From: an uncultured Bacteroidales bacterium
GTDB taxonomy: Bacteria; Bacteroidota; Bacteroidia; Bacteroidales; WCHB1-69
Length of the DNA: 64,000 nucleotides
NCBI GenBank assembly: GCA_946407715.1
Contig: CAMJPH010000005.1
Span: 8,832-72,831, forward strand
Direction: 5' to 3'
The translations under genes were made by a program, and so were the position numbers. Shown here one piece after another: positions 1 through 7,620 of the stretch (within the stretch, counting starts at the first letter, position 1; each line of letters opens with the position of its first letter). The notes under the pieces were generated by a model. It had not been told where the DNA came from, did not search any database, and saw nothing but the letters and a program-made list of their open reading frames with translations.

Positions 1-2226
1 CGCAATATCGACAATAAACTGCAAGATTACACCTATACATCTGGTTATGAACTGTTTGAAGGCAGTCAAGGTGGTTTGGACGCATCCGGAAACCCAACTG
101 CTGCGATGGTGACAACGGGTGTTAACAATGGCGTCGGAATTATTAGCTACTGTGGTCATGGCGATGTGCAAATGTGGGTCACCACCAGCTTTAACAATAA
201 TAATGTCAACAATTTGACAAATGTCAATAAGCTCCCGTTCATTCTTTCAGTGGCTTGTGTTAACGGTGAATACCATACGGGGACTTGCTTCGCTGAAGCC
301 TGGCTGCGCGCCACGCACAACGGACAACCAACAGGTGCTGTCGGTTTTACAGGCTCTACCATCAACCAACCGTGGAATTCGCCCATGTGCGCCCAAGATG
401 CCATGATTGACCTTTTAATCGGTACTAACCAAGATAATCAGAACTTTACTTTCGGTGGCATGTTTTTCAACGGGATGATTAAAATGTTGGATGTCTATAA
501 CGATGTGGAAGTTTTTCGCACCTGGATTCTGTTCGGCGACCCCACGCTTCAGATGCGCACCGCTGTTCCCGAACAACTTGAAGTCACCCACAATGCCATC
601 CTTCCCGCCGGCGTTCCTTCTGTGACATTTTCTTCCGCAGTTGAGAATGCGAAAATCACAGTTACCCATAACAACGAAGTCGTGGCGACAGGTCGCATTA
701 CAGGTGGTGAATATACGCTCACTTTCAACGACACTTATCTGCCAACAGACACGCTGAAAGTATTAGCCACCGCCACAAACTATCTTCCTTATGAAGGCAC
801 GATAAATTTCATTCCAAACGAGGGACCTTATGTGATTATAGGTGACCTGACCCTGACTGACAAAACCCTTCCGTTTGTGAACAACCAGCCTAATAATTTG
901 CCTGAATTTGGCAAAACCATGACTGTGACACCGCAAATCATCAACATCGGCAATCAAAATGCCTCTAACGTGCGCATCAATGTCTCCACTGAAGACGAAT
1001 ACATCACTTTGAACAATCCGATTCTGACTGTCACAACGTTACCTTCACACGACACGTTGGCCAATTCCCCCACATTCACCTTCACGGTCGAAAATGTCGT
1101 GCCAGCCAACCATAACGCAATCATCAGAATGGAAATCATCTTCAACAATGACACGATAGTGCAATCCAAGTCCGTGAAACTGTACGCTCCGCAGCTGAGT
1201 ATTACCACGCTGGTGATTGACGATACAGAAACGGGTAACGGCAACCACAGAGCCGATTACAACGAAACGTTTAACTGCAACATCACCATTGCCAACACGG
1301 GAAATATGCCTATTGTCGGCGGTAACATTTTCTTTGAGAATCCTGGCAACGAATTGACTTTCCAAAACGATTCCATCCATTTTCCAGAGATAGGGGTTAA
1401 CGGTTCTGTTACAGTCTCGTTGCAGGTAACAGTCGGCAATATCACTCAGGAGCCGACCATTTCGTACATCAAATCCGGGCTTTGGGTTAACTACTATTAC
1501 GCATCCGCCAACTTCCCCATCAAAGTGGGAGCGGCGATAGAGGATTGGGAAACTGGTGATTTTTTGAATATGGCATGGCAGAATACTTCATCCACACCAT
1601 GGACTATCACTACAACAGCACCGTATGAAGGCACATACTGTTCCAGGTCAGGTGCAATTGACAACAACAGTAATACTATGCTGAAAATTACCGACACCGC
1701 CACTGTTGCAGATACCATATCTTTCTATTACAAGGTGTCCAGCGAACAGAACTATGACAAACTGACGTTTAAGATCGACGGACAGACCAAGGGCGAATGG
1801 AGCGGAAACATTAGTTGGACCCGCGCTGCCTACCCGGTGAATGCTGGTCCACACACCTACACATGGACTTATTCCAAAGATTACTACGGAACCTCTGGCA
1901 AAGACTGCGCTTACATTGATGCCATCTCTTTCCCTTGCGGCAAGGTGAATTATCCCGTGGGGCTTCAAGATATAAACGAAAATACCAAAGACATCCGAAC
2001 TTGGCCGAATCCGACTACAGATATCCTTCATGTCCAGTTACTTGATGAAGGTAATCGGGATTATACCTATCAGCTCTTCAATCTGAACGGAAAGTTGCTG
2101 CAAGGCGGGCATCTGACGGACAACAGTACCGAAATTGATGTAAGAAGTTTGGTTTCGGGAGTTTATCTTTTGAGACTGGAAAACAGCCTGCATCAGACAC
2201 AAACTGTCAAATTCATCAAGAAATAG
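1..2226 (+). CDS. Gingipain-like cysteine protease (peptidase C25), C-terminal part, T9SS cargo
   Basis: The reading frame is open from base 1, so the 5' end lies outside the window. The fragment keeps the C25 catalytic pair: His in YCGHGDVQMW (codon at 157) and Cys in SVACVNGEY (codon at 256), followed by CFAEAWLRA and the TINQPW segment, all as in Arg/Lys gingipains. After the catalytic part come an Ig-like domain and about 350 residues of beta-rich CARDB/adhesin-like sequence. A jelly-roll module like the gingipain cleaved-adhesin domain follows (nt ~1530-1940). The last ~75 residues are a T9SS type A sorting domain (WPNPTTD..., GVYLLRLEN..., VKFIKK). The product should be an outer-membrane-exported protease, anchored or released after CTD removal. 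surE starts 2 bases after the stop. Family assignment is firm; substrate specificity (Arg or Lys) cannot be read from this part. Confidence 0.9.
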   Translation, partial: RNIDNKLQDYTYTSGYELFEGSQGGLDASGNPTAAMVTTGVNNGVGIISYCGHGDVQMWVTTSFNNNNVNNLTNVNKLPFILSVACVNGEYHTGTCFAEAWLRATHNGQPTGAVGFTGSTINQPWNSPMCAQDAMIDLLIGTNQDNQNFTFGGMFFNGMIKMLDVYNDVEVFRTWILFGDPTLQMRTAVPEQLEVTHNAILPAGVPSVTFSSAVENAKITVTHNNEVVATGRITGGEYTLTFNDTYLPTDTLKVLATATNYLPYEGTINFIPNEGPYVIIGDLTLTDKTLPFVNNQPNNLPEFGKTMTVTPQIINIGNQNASNVRINVSTEDEYITLNNPILTVTTLPSHDTLANSPTFTFTVENVVPANHNAIIRMEIIFNNDTIVQSKSVKLYAPQLSITTLVIDDTETGNGNHRADYNETFNCNITIANTGNMPIVGGNIFFENPGNELTFQNDSIHFPEIGVNGSVTVSLQVTVGNITQEPTISYIKSGLWVNYYYASANFPIKVGAAIEDWETGDFLNMAWQNTSSTPWTITTTAPYEGTYCSRSGAIDNNSNTMLKITDTATVADTISFYYKVSSEQNYDKLTFKIDGQTKGEWSGNISWTRAAYPVNAGPHTYTWTYSKDYYGTSGKDCAYIDAISFPCGKVNYPVGLQDINENTKDIRTWPNPTTDILHVQLLDEGNRDYTYQLFNLNGKLLQGGHLTDNSTEIDVRSLVSGVYLLRLENSLHQTQTVKFIKK

Positions 2227-2228
2227 TC

Positions 2229-3002
2229 ATGAACAAAACGAGACCGCTGATATTGGTTGTCAACGATGACGGCTACGAAGCCAGGGGGTTGGAGGCGATG
2301 ATAGAAATTGCCAAGCCGTTGGGGGAAGTGGCGGTGGTGGTGCCTGACCGGACCCGCTCCGGCATGGGGCACGCCATCACTATGGGAGAACCGTTGCGCC
2401 TTACCAACTACAAGAACGAAGATGGGATTGCCTACTACAAAACCAATGGAACGCCTGTGGATTGCGTGAAGTTGGGCGAGAAAGTGGTGCTCCGCAATCG
2501 GAAAGTCGATTTGCTGCTGTCGGGTATCAACCACGGCTCCAACTCTTCCGTGAGCCTGATCTACTCCGGCACGATGGCCGCTGCCATTGAAGCCGCTTTC
2601 GATAATATCCCTGCCGTGGGGCTTTCCGTGCAGGACTACAGTCCAAACGCCGACTTCACTGCTTCCATACATTATGGCCGTCAGATTGTCGAAAAGGTGC
2701 TGGAAAAGGGGCTTCCGCCCTATATCTGCCTGAATGTCAATTTCCCGAAGGCTTCTTTAGAAGAAATCAAAGGCATCCGGATTACCCGCCAGTGCCATGC
2801 CACCTGGCATGAAGATTTGCAGGAGCGCACGGACCCGTATGGCCGAAACTACTACTGGCTCACTGGCTGGTTAGAGCGTCTCGAAGAAGACGAAAGCACC
2901 TGCGAGGGAGCTCTCCAGCGCAACTATGTCTCCGTGCAGCCCGTGCAGTTCGATCTCACCGCTCATCAATACATTCCCACATTAAAATTTTTAGAATTAT
3001 GA
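2229..3002 (+). CDS. surE: 5'/3'-nucleotidase SurE
   Basis: 257 residues, normal length. SurE hydrolyses nucleoside monophosphates (and in some species polyphosphate) in a metal-dependent way in the cytoplasm. The metal site is visible: VNDDGYEARG (Asp13-Asp14), RSGMGH (Ser44) and SGINHGSNSS (Asn101), followed by the SGTMAAAIEAA helix. The ATG lies 2 bases after the protease stop and the stop codon overlaps the next start (ATGA), so surE is the middle gene of a three-gene transcript. The coupling to a secreted protease seems to be only positional. Confidence 0.96.
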   Translation: MNKTRPLILVVNDDGYEARGLEAMIEIAKPLGEVAVVVPDRTRSGMGHAITMGEPLRLTNYKNEDGIAYYKTNGTPVDCVKLGEKVVLRNRKVDLLLSGINHGSNSSVSLIYSGTMAAAIEAAFDNIPAVGLSVQDYSPNADFTASIHYGRQIVEKVLEKGLPPYICLNVNFPKASLEEIKGIRITRQCHATWHEDLQERTDPYGRNYYWLTGWLERLEEDESTCEGALQRNYVSVQPVQFDLTAHQYIPTLKFLEL

Positions 3003-3310
3003 TGGAAAAACTAAGAAGAGACTCTTACGGGATTGGCATCATTTTGGGTGTGCTGGTTCCCGCTGTTTTATTTGGCATTATATATGGCATTTTCGCGCTG
3101 ATTTTGCACTCCAATCCGCAGATGCTCGTAAACAACCCTAATCTGGTGAAAGTGTTGATTCCGAAATTCATTCTCATCGCGCTGATTCCCAACCTGTTTA
3201 TTTTGCGCTACTACCTGTTGAAGTTGAAATTCGACAAAACGGGTCGCGGTATCATCGGGGCTACCTTTGCGTGGGCAATCGTGTTTTTGGCCGCGCAATT
3301 CCTCTTATAA
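2999..3310 (+). CDS. Small integral membrane protein, unknown function
   Basis: 103 residues with three likely membrane segments (about 12-35, 50-72 and 85-102) separated by short basic loops (RYYLLKLKFDKTGRG). It overlaps surE by ATGA; a second ATG follows immediately at 3002, so either Met could be used. No family was recognised beyond similarity in style to small membrane proteins found beside surE in Bacteroidetes. Translation is probably coupled to surE. A terminator follows 25 bases downstream. Confidence 0.75.
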   Translation: MMEKLRRDSYGIGIILGVLVPAVLFGIIYGIFALILHSNPQMLVNNPNLVKVLIPKFILIALIPNLFILRYYLLKLKFDKTGRGIIGATFAWAIVFLAAQFLL

Positions 3311-3336
3311 CAGCCAATAGCCAAAGCCAATAGTCA
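3311..3336. repeat. Short-word repeat (AGCCAATAGCCAAAGCCAAT)
   Basis: Three imperfect copies of (A)GCCAATA directly after the stop of the small membrane protein, ending in TAGTC. The same word recurs at 6078-6112, 22505-22589 and 28590-28615. Confidence 0.7.
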
Positions 3337-3369
3337 AAAAAGGCCCGGAAATTCCGAGCCTCTTTTTTT
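3335..3369. terminator. Bidirectional terminator between convergent genes
   Basis: Arms AGGCCCGGAA (3341-3350) and TTCCGAGCCT (3352-3361) form a hairpin with one mismatch. It is bounded by an A-run on the left and a T-run on the right, so it has a U-tract in both directions. It ends the surE transcript (+) and the ferredoxin gene (-). Confidence 0.85.
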
Positions 3370-3389
3370 GTGGTTAGACAAAAATTTGA

Positions 3390-3560
3390 CTACTCCAGGC
3401 TGATTGCCTCGCACGGACAAACGTCAGCGCAAGCACCGCATTCGATGCAGAGATCAGGGTTGATGGAGTAAGCAGCGCCTTCAGAGATAGCCTCTTGAGG
3501 GCATTCGCCGATGCAAGTTCCGCAAGCGGCGCAAAGATCTTCATTAATTTTGTATGCCAT
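3390..3560 (-). CDS. Ferredoxin, 2[4Fe-4S] type
   Basis: 56 residues from the ATG at 3560 (MAYKINEDLC); in-frame codons upstream lie over the promoter and are not counted. Two complete CxxCxxCxxxCP motifs, CAACGTCIGECP and CIECGACADVCP, bind two [4Fe-4S] clusters, as in clostridial-type ferredoxins. It is a low-potential cytoplasmic electron carrier, for example for pyruvate:ferredoxin oxidoreductase or hydrogenase, neither of which is in the window. It is monocistronic, with its own TAnnTTTG promoter and a terminator. Confidence 0.95.
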   Translation of the reverse strand: MAYKINEDLCAACGTCIGECPQEAISEGAAYSINPDLCIECGACADVCPCEAISLE

Positions 3561-3588
3561 ACTTTTTTTATTGTTGTTGATTGAGCGG

Positions 3589-3596
3589 CAAAAATA
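3589..3596 (-). promoter_or_regulatory. -7 element TATTTTTG of the ferredoxin gene
   Basis: Matches the Bacteroidetes -7 consensus TAnnTTTG on the minus strand, about 30 bases before the ATG. No clear -33 TTTG was found. Confidence 0.65.
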
Positions 3597-3757
3597 CACT
3601 TTTTATGAATCGCCGCGCATGTAATGAAAAATTTTATCAAAAGACATAGGTTTATTTTTGCAAGTACTTGTCCTCCCTCATGTTCCCAACTAAAGCAAAT
3701 GCGGGTCTTAACCACATAAAATGATAGAATTAGACTTATTTGTTACCAATATTTTTG

Positions 3758-3765
3758 TACCTTTG
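3758..3765 (+). promoter_or_regulatory. -7 element TACCTTTG of the TonB receptor gene
   Basis: TACCTTTG followed by GCGCCC, 20 bases before the ATG. A TTTG at 3739-3742 is a possible but closely spaced -33 element. Confidence 0.7.
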
Positions 3766-3784
3766 CGCCCTTAAAAAATAAGAT

Positions 3785-6073
3785 ATGAATTTGAAAAAAT
3801 ATATCCTTTTTGTTAGTTTTCTCCTTTCTGGTGTTCTTGCGGTTGCGCAAAATGCTGTCATCAAAGGATTCACATACGATGAGTCCACGGGAGAGTCGCT
3901 TCCTTACTGCACAATTCTGCTGACAGGAACGTCGTACGGTGCATTATCCGATGCTTCCGGTGCCTTCCTCATCAACAAGATTCCGGCAGGAACATACATT
4001 GTGAAAGTTTCCCTGCTGGGATATGTTGACTTGTTCGACACGGTGGAGGTTTCCTCGAATGCCACCATCACCAAACGCTATAGTATTTCGCCAAATTCGC
4101 AAACTCTTGATGCAGTGCAGATTGTTGGGGAAAATACACGTAAGGAACAGGAAACCCGCACTTCTGTCATCAGCGTCACCCCGAAGGATATGAGCAAGAT
4201 GCCAGCCATCGGCGGTCAGCCCGACTTCGCCCAATATCTGCAAGTGCTTCCAGGCATTATTTCCACCGGCGACCAAGGCGGACAACTTTACGTGCGAGGC
4301 GGCACTCCTGTTCAGAATATGCTGCTCATGGATGGGGTCATCTTATACAATCCGTTCCACTCTATCGGAATTTTCTCCGTCTTTGATATGGACATTATGA
4401 GCAGCGCGGATGTCTATACTGGCGGTTTCGGAGCGGAGTTCGGCGGTAGGATATCTTCTGTGATGGACATCAAAACCCGTGATGGCAACAAAAAACGGCT
4501 ATCCGGCAAGGTGGATATCAATAATATCGGTGGACAGCTGCTGTTAGAAGGTCCTATCGTGAAACTCAAAGAAGATCGCAAAACCTCATTGAGTTTTATC
4601 CTTTCCGGCAAAGGTTCTTTCCTCGACAAGTCCTCCAAAGCGTTCTATCCATACGTGGATAATCCGGACGGTCTTCCATATAATTTTTGGGATTTGTACG
4701 GGAAAATCACTCTTGCCACCAAAAACGGTACTCGTTGGAACGTTTTCGGTTTCAATTATGATGACCGTGTCAAATACAGCTCCGTGGCAAACTACGGTTG
4801 GAACAATTGGGGCATAGGCTCCAATTTCCTTATAGTGCCAGGCGACGCCCCCACCACCATTGAGGGTTCTCTGGCCTATTCCAATTACACCTCCGAGCTG
4901 AAAGATGTTAACTACGACCCTCGAAAAAGCACCATGGAAGGGTTCACCTTTGACTTGGGCTTTAACTACTATCTTGGTAACAGTCTGCTGAAAGTCGGTA
5001 TTGATGTGGTAGGCTACAACACTTTCTACGAATATTACACCATTTATCACGCGCAGCGCGACATCGAAGACCACACTACCGACATGTCTTTGTTTGTGAA
5101 ATACAAGTACAATTTCCGTAATAAACTGTTGATTGAACCCGGATTCAGGTTACAGTATTACTATTCCCTTGGAGAAGTGTCGCCGGAACCCAGAATTGCG
5201 CTCAAATACAACATTTTACCGAACCTGCGTTTGAAATTGGCCGCTGGAATGTATTCCCAGAATTTGGTTTCCATAACTTCAGACCGCGATGTGGTAAGCC
5301 TTTTCAACGGTTTCCTCTCATCCCCTTTGGAAAGTGATATGTTGCCAAACACACTCCTTAATGATGACAAGGAGATAAAGGGACGGTTGCAAAAGTCACA
5401 GCATGCCATTTTGGGATTGGAATACGATCCCATCAACCCATTAAGCATCAACATTGAGGGGTATTTCAAGAACTTTTCGCAGTTGATTTCTGCAAATCGT
5501 TATAAGATGCTGGAGTCCGATTATGAGTTCATTTGGGAGAAGGGACAGGCATACGGCGGGGACATCTCGGTGAAATATGAACAGAAAGGTGTCTATCTGT
5601 GGTTTGTTTATTCGTTGGGATGGGTGAAACGTAACGACGGGGTAGTCAGCTATTACCCGCACTTTGATCGGCGGCATAATATCAATCTTGTAGCTTCCTA
5701 TTCCTTTGGCAAACGCCGTTCTTGGGAAGTGAACTGCCGTTGGAATTTCGGCACTGGATTCCCGTTCACTCAAACACAAGCCTACTACCCGCATTATGAT
5801 CCTACCTACATCAACGATGACTATGTGACCACCAACGATGATGTGTATTTCATGTTAGCCGATCTTAACCAAGCGCGGTTGCCAAGTTACCATCGACTTG
5901 ATCTCGGTGCCAAAAAGAAATTTTTCCTCGGTAACAGGCACACTCTCGAACTCTATTTCTCCATGACTAATGTCTATAACTACAAAAATGTGTTTTATGT
6001 CAACCGTATGACAAACAGTGTTGTTTACCAGTTGCCTTTCCTTTATTATTTCGGTCTTACGTGGCGGTTCTAA
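3785..6073 (+). CDS. TonB-dependent outer membrane receptor with carboxypeptidase-like N-terminal domain
   Basis: 762 residues. Signal peptide about 1-22 (cut after AVAQ). A carboxypeptidase D regulatory-like beta-sandwich covers ~25-105 (IKGFTYDESTGESLPYCTI). The plug domain is at ~150-235 (LYVRGGTPVQNMLLMDGV, FGAEFGGRISSVMDIKTRDG), then a long beta-barrel ending in the terminal aromatic typical of outer-membrane proteins (LTWRF). No SusD-like partner gene is adjacent, so it is not a classic SusCD glycan system; the ligand could be a metal chelate, a cofactor or a peptide. It is shorter than SusC proteins (~1000 residues). It is monocistronic, with its own promoter and a following hairpin. 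Confidence 0.9.
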   Translation: MNLKKYILFVSFLLSGVLAVAQNAVIKGFTYDESTGESLPYCTILLTGTSYGALSDASGAFLINKIPAGTYIVKVSLLGYVDLFDTVEVSSNATITKRYSISPNSQTLDAVQIVGENTRKEQETRTSVISVTPKDMSKMPAIGGQPDFAQYLQVLPGIISTGDQGGQLYVRGGTPVQNMLLMDGVILYNPFHSIGIFSVFDMDIMSSADVYTGGFGAEFGGRISSVMDIKTRDGNKKRLSGKVDINNIGGQLLLEGPIVKLKEDRKTSLSFILSGKGSFLDKSSKAFYPYVDNPDGLPYNFWDLYGKITLATKNGTRWNVFGFNYDDRVKYSSVANYGWNNWGIGSNFLIVPGDAPTTIEGSLAYSNYTSELKDVNYDPRKSTMEGFTFDLGFNYYLGNSLLKVGIDVVGYNTFYEYYTIYHAQRDIEDHTTDMSLFVKYKYNFRNKLLIEPGFRLQYYYSLGEVSPEPRIALKYNILPNLRLKLAAGMYSQNLVSITSDRDVVSLFNGFLSSPLESDMLPNTLLNDDKEIKGRLQKSQHAILGLEYDPINPLSINIEGYFKNFSQLISANRYKMLESDYEFIWEKGQAYGGDISVKYEQKGVYLWFVYSLGWVKRNDGVVSYYPHFDRRHNINLVASYSFGKRRSWEVNCRWNFGTGFPFTQTQAYYPHYDPTYINDDYVTTNDDVYFMLADLNQARLPSYHRLDLGAKKKFFLGNRHTLELYFSMTNVYNYKNVFYVNRMTNSVVYQLPFLYYFGLTWRF

Positions 6074-6077
6074 CGTC

Positions 6078-6112
6078 GGCTGTTAGCTATTAGCTTTGGT
6101 CATTAGCTTTAA
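6078..6112. repeat. Short-word repeat (TAGCTATTAGC / TTAGCTTT)
   Basis: Degenerate TTAGC words (GGCTGTTAGCTATTAGCTTT, then CATTAGCTTTAAG), starting 4 bases after the receptor stop. Complementary in wording to the TAGCCAATAGC repeats elsewhere. Confidence 0.6.
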
Positions 6113-6133
6113 GACTACCAGAACGCATAAACA

Positions 6134-6176
6134 GCAAAAAATGGCGAACGTTTTGAAAAATTTCACCATTTTTTGC
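6134..6176 (+). terminator. Terminator-like inverted repeat after the TonB receptor
   Basis: Perfect 11-base arms GCAAAAAATGG (6134-6144) and CCATTTTTTGC (6166-6176) with a 21-base loop. The T-run lies inside the right arm, so strength is uncertain. Confidence 0.6.
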
Positions 6177-6300
6177 AAAGCAAGGATACAATATGATACA
6201 GTCAAACAACTAAACAGATGATTTATATTACTGAAAATCAATCGTATAATGATAAATAAAAAAATATTTCTGAAGCAGACGAATTATTGAAAAAAAAGTG

Positions 6301-6308
6301 TATTTTTG
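6301..6308 (+). promoter_or_regulatory. -7 element TATTTTTG of tRNA-Asp
   Basis: Lies 20 bases before the mature tRNA. The context ATTGAAAAAAAAGTGTATTT is almost the same as upstream of tRNA-Ser (43267-43288). Confidence 0.75.
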
Positions 6309-6327
6309 CACCGTCATTCAGACAAAC

Positions 6328-6405
6328 GGATCGGTAGTTCAGTTTGGTTAGAATACATGCCTGTCACGCATGGGGTCGCGAGTTCGAGTCTCGTCCGGTC
6401 CGCCA
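6328..6405 (+). tRNA. tRNA-Asp (GTC)
   Basis: Full cloverleaf: acceptor GGATCGG/CCGGTCC, D arm GTTC/GAAT, anticodon loop CTGTCAC (anticodon GTC), T arm GCGAG-TTCGAGT-CTCGT, discriminator G as expected for Asp. The CCA end is encoded (6403-6405), unlike the other two tRNAs in the window. Confidence 0.97.
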
Positions 6406-6410
6406 AGAAA

Positions 6411-6438
6411 GGAGAAACATTTGTTTCTCTTTTTTTAT
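6411..6438 (+). terminator. Terminator of tRNA-Asp
   Basis: Arms GAGAAACA and TGTTTCTC followed by eight Ts, starting 6 bases after the CCA end. Confidence 0.85.
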
Positions 6439-6464
6439 TGCGGAAATCTATGCGAAGGATGCAG

Positions 6465-6501
6465 AAAGGTGCGGAAATTTCTATATGGTTTCCGCACCTT
6501 T
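6465..6501. repeat. Palindrome with GCGGAAA word, left copy
   Basis: Perfect 13-base arms AAAGGTGCGGAAA (6465-6477) and TTTCCGCACCTTT (6489-6501) around TTTCTATATGG. The core and loop are nearly the same as at 10585-10622 (TGCGGAAA...TATGGTTTCCGCA in both). Could act as a hairpin terminator or mark the edge of a segment. Confidence 0.8.
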
Positions 6502-6542
6502 CAAAAAAATTTCATACTCTCTATTCTTTCCAAAAAAAATTG

Positions 6543-6550
6543 TACTTTTG
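6543..6550 (+). promoter_or_regulatory. -7 element TACTTTTG of the candidate ncRNA
   Basis: TACTTTTG followed by CCG, the usual setting of Bacteroidetes promoters. There is no convincing protein-coding frame for the next 400 bases, which suggests an RNA gene. Confidence 0.6.
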
Positions 6551-6555
6551 CCGTG

Positions 6556-6848
6556 TCAAACTCCGTGGCCCATTGACGGGCTCGCGGGCGGGCGATGAAA
6601 CATATAAAAGGCGTTGAGTCAACGTCTTATCTGTGGCTCTTGTGAACTTCGCAACTTCCAATCCTGCTGCATGGTAAGGCAATGGTCCAATGTTCATGGT
6701 TTTGTGTATTTGCAATACGGATATTCCCAAACATCCGTTTCGATACGCATACAGCGTGGGCTTCGGCATTGCTTATCCTCGGCAGGAAGGCAATGCGAAG
6801 GCCTACAAGAGCGGGATGAGCGATGAGTTCAGATTCCCGCGCTTTTTT
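6556..6848 (+). ncRNA. Candidate structured non-coding RNA, unknown family
   Basis: This gene-free stretch sits between a TACTTTTG promoter and a terminator. Hairpins visible by eye: GCCC/GGGC near 6568-6581; GGCGTTG/TCAACGTC at 6610-6626; a two-part stem TGTGTAT (6703-6709) with ATACGCA (6743-6749), closing over ACGGAT/ATCCGT (6717-6738). A long stem follows: GTGGGC...GCATTGC (6756-6772) with GCAATGC...GCCTAC (6790-6806), closing over TCCT-CGGC-AGGA. Several pairs are G-U, as expected for real RNA helices. I checked for RNase P, tmRNA, SRP and 6S signatures and saw none. Short overlapping ORFs here have no protein-like features. Start is inferred from the promoter, end from the terminator. 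Confidence 0.5.
6811..6848 (+). terminator. Terminator of the candidate ncRNA
   Basis: GCGGGA (6811-6816) pairs with TCCCGC (6835-6840), followed by GCTTTTTT. Confidence 0.7.
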
Positions 6849-6959
6849 ATGTGGATTTTGAGTAGCAAATAGATTCTTCAGCATTGGGAATCTGCTGAGA
6901 CAAATTTAAAGGGGGTTCAAAACGAACATATAGAATCCCTTTTAGCAAATTATTCTCAA

Positions 6960-7616
6960 ATGAAGTCAAGAGGTACAATTGCGGCTGTTCTACTTGCTTT
7001 CTTTTTGATTGTGGCACACCAGCCTGGCTGCGCCCAAAGCCGAAAGCAAGACAGCAAGAAAAACTTTCCTGTAAAAATCACCAAGTCGAAGGATTATCTC
7101 CCTAAAAAATATGGGATGTGGAAATACGGCAGGAGCCATGTTGCGCTCGGCATGCGCTTTGACCGTTTCCTTACCGACAGGTTTTACCAATACAACAAAA
7201 CGGGTGTGCTTAACCCCAAAATAGGTTTCGAGGGCTCGTTTTCGGTTGTTTTTGTCCGACCACTTGAATTAGAAGTGACGGGGTTTACAAATGCGTATTC
7301 AAGCCCTTTGCCGGAAATGTCGAACGTTAAAATAAAGCATCAGGGAATGGAGTTTTTCCTCAATGCCTACGTGTTGCCCTATGTGGGCAAAGTGTCGGAC
7401 TATTTGGCCCCATACGTGGGTATTGGATACCAAACATCGTCGCTCAAGTGGGGCAAGGACATTAGTGCCAAAACTAGCAGTGCCATTGTAAAGATGGGCT
7501 TGCGGGTGCCGCTCGTGAAAGGCATTTTCCTGCAAGGCGAATACCGACAAACGATACCCAGAAAAAGCGACAAAATATTCCGTGTAATTAATGCAGGTCT
7601 TGGATTTAGCTTCTAA
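6960..7616 (+). CDS. Outer membrane beta-barrel protein, unknown function
   Basis: 218 residues. Signal peptide ~1-25 (hydrophobic core AAVLLAFFLIVAHQ, cut near GCAQ); a lipobox-like Cys is present in QPGCAQ, but the AQ ending suggests signal peptidase I. The mature part has alternating strands (SHVALGMRFDRF, LAPYVGIGYQTSS, GIFLQGEYRQ) and ends INAGLGFSF with the terminal Phe of outer-membrane barrels; the size suits 8 strands. An imperfect hairpin (AAAGGGGGTTC / GAATCCCTTTT, ~6908-6943) lies in its leader. It is the first of three envelope genes, 4 bases before the next ATG. No specific family recognised. Confidence 0.7.
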   Translation: MKSRGTIAAVLLAFFLIVAHQPGCAQSRKQDSKKNFPVKITKSKDYLPKKYGMWKYGRSHVALGMRFDRFLTDRFYQYNKTGVLNPKIGFEGSFSVVFVRPLELEVTGFTNAYSSPLPEMSNVKIKHQGMEFFLNAYVLPYVGKVSDYLAPYVGIGYQTSSLKWGKDISAKTSSAIVKMGLRVPLVKGIFLQGEYRQTIPRKSDKIFRVINAGLGFSF

Positions 7617-7620
7617 AGTT

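Noticed and set aside
6556..6848. Known housekeeping RNA (RNase P, tmRNA, SRP, 6S)
   Set aside because: The conserved P4 sequences of RNase P, the tRNA-like end of tmRNA and the domain IV motif of SRP RNA were not found; 6S should be a single long hairpin, whereas this RNA has several separate stems.
6306..6884. Several 60-103 codon ORFs on both strands around tRNA-Asp and the candidate ncRNA
   Set aside because: They overlap a tRNA, terminators or strong RNA helices, overlap each other, and lack signal peptides or protein-like composition.
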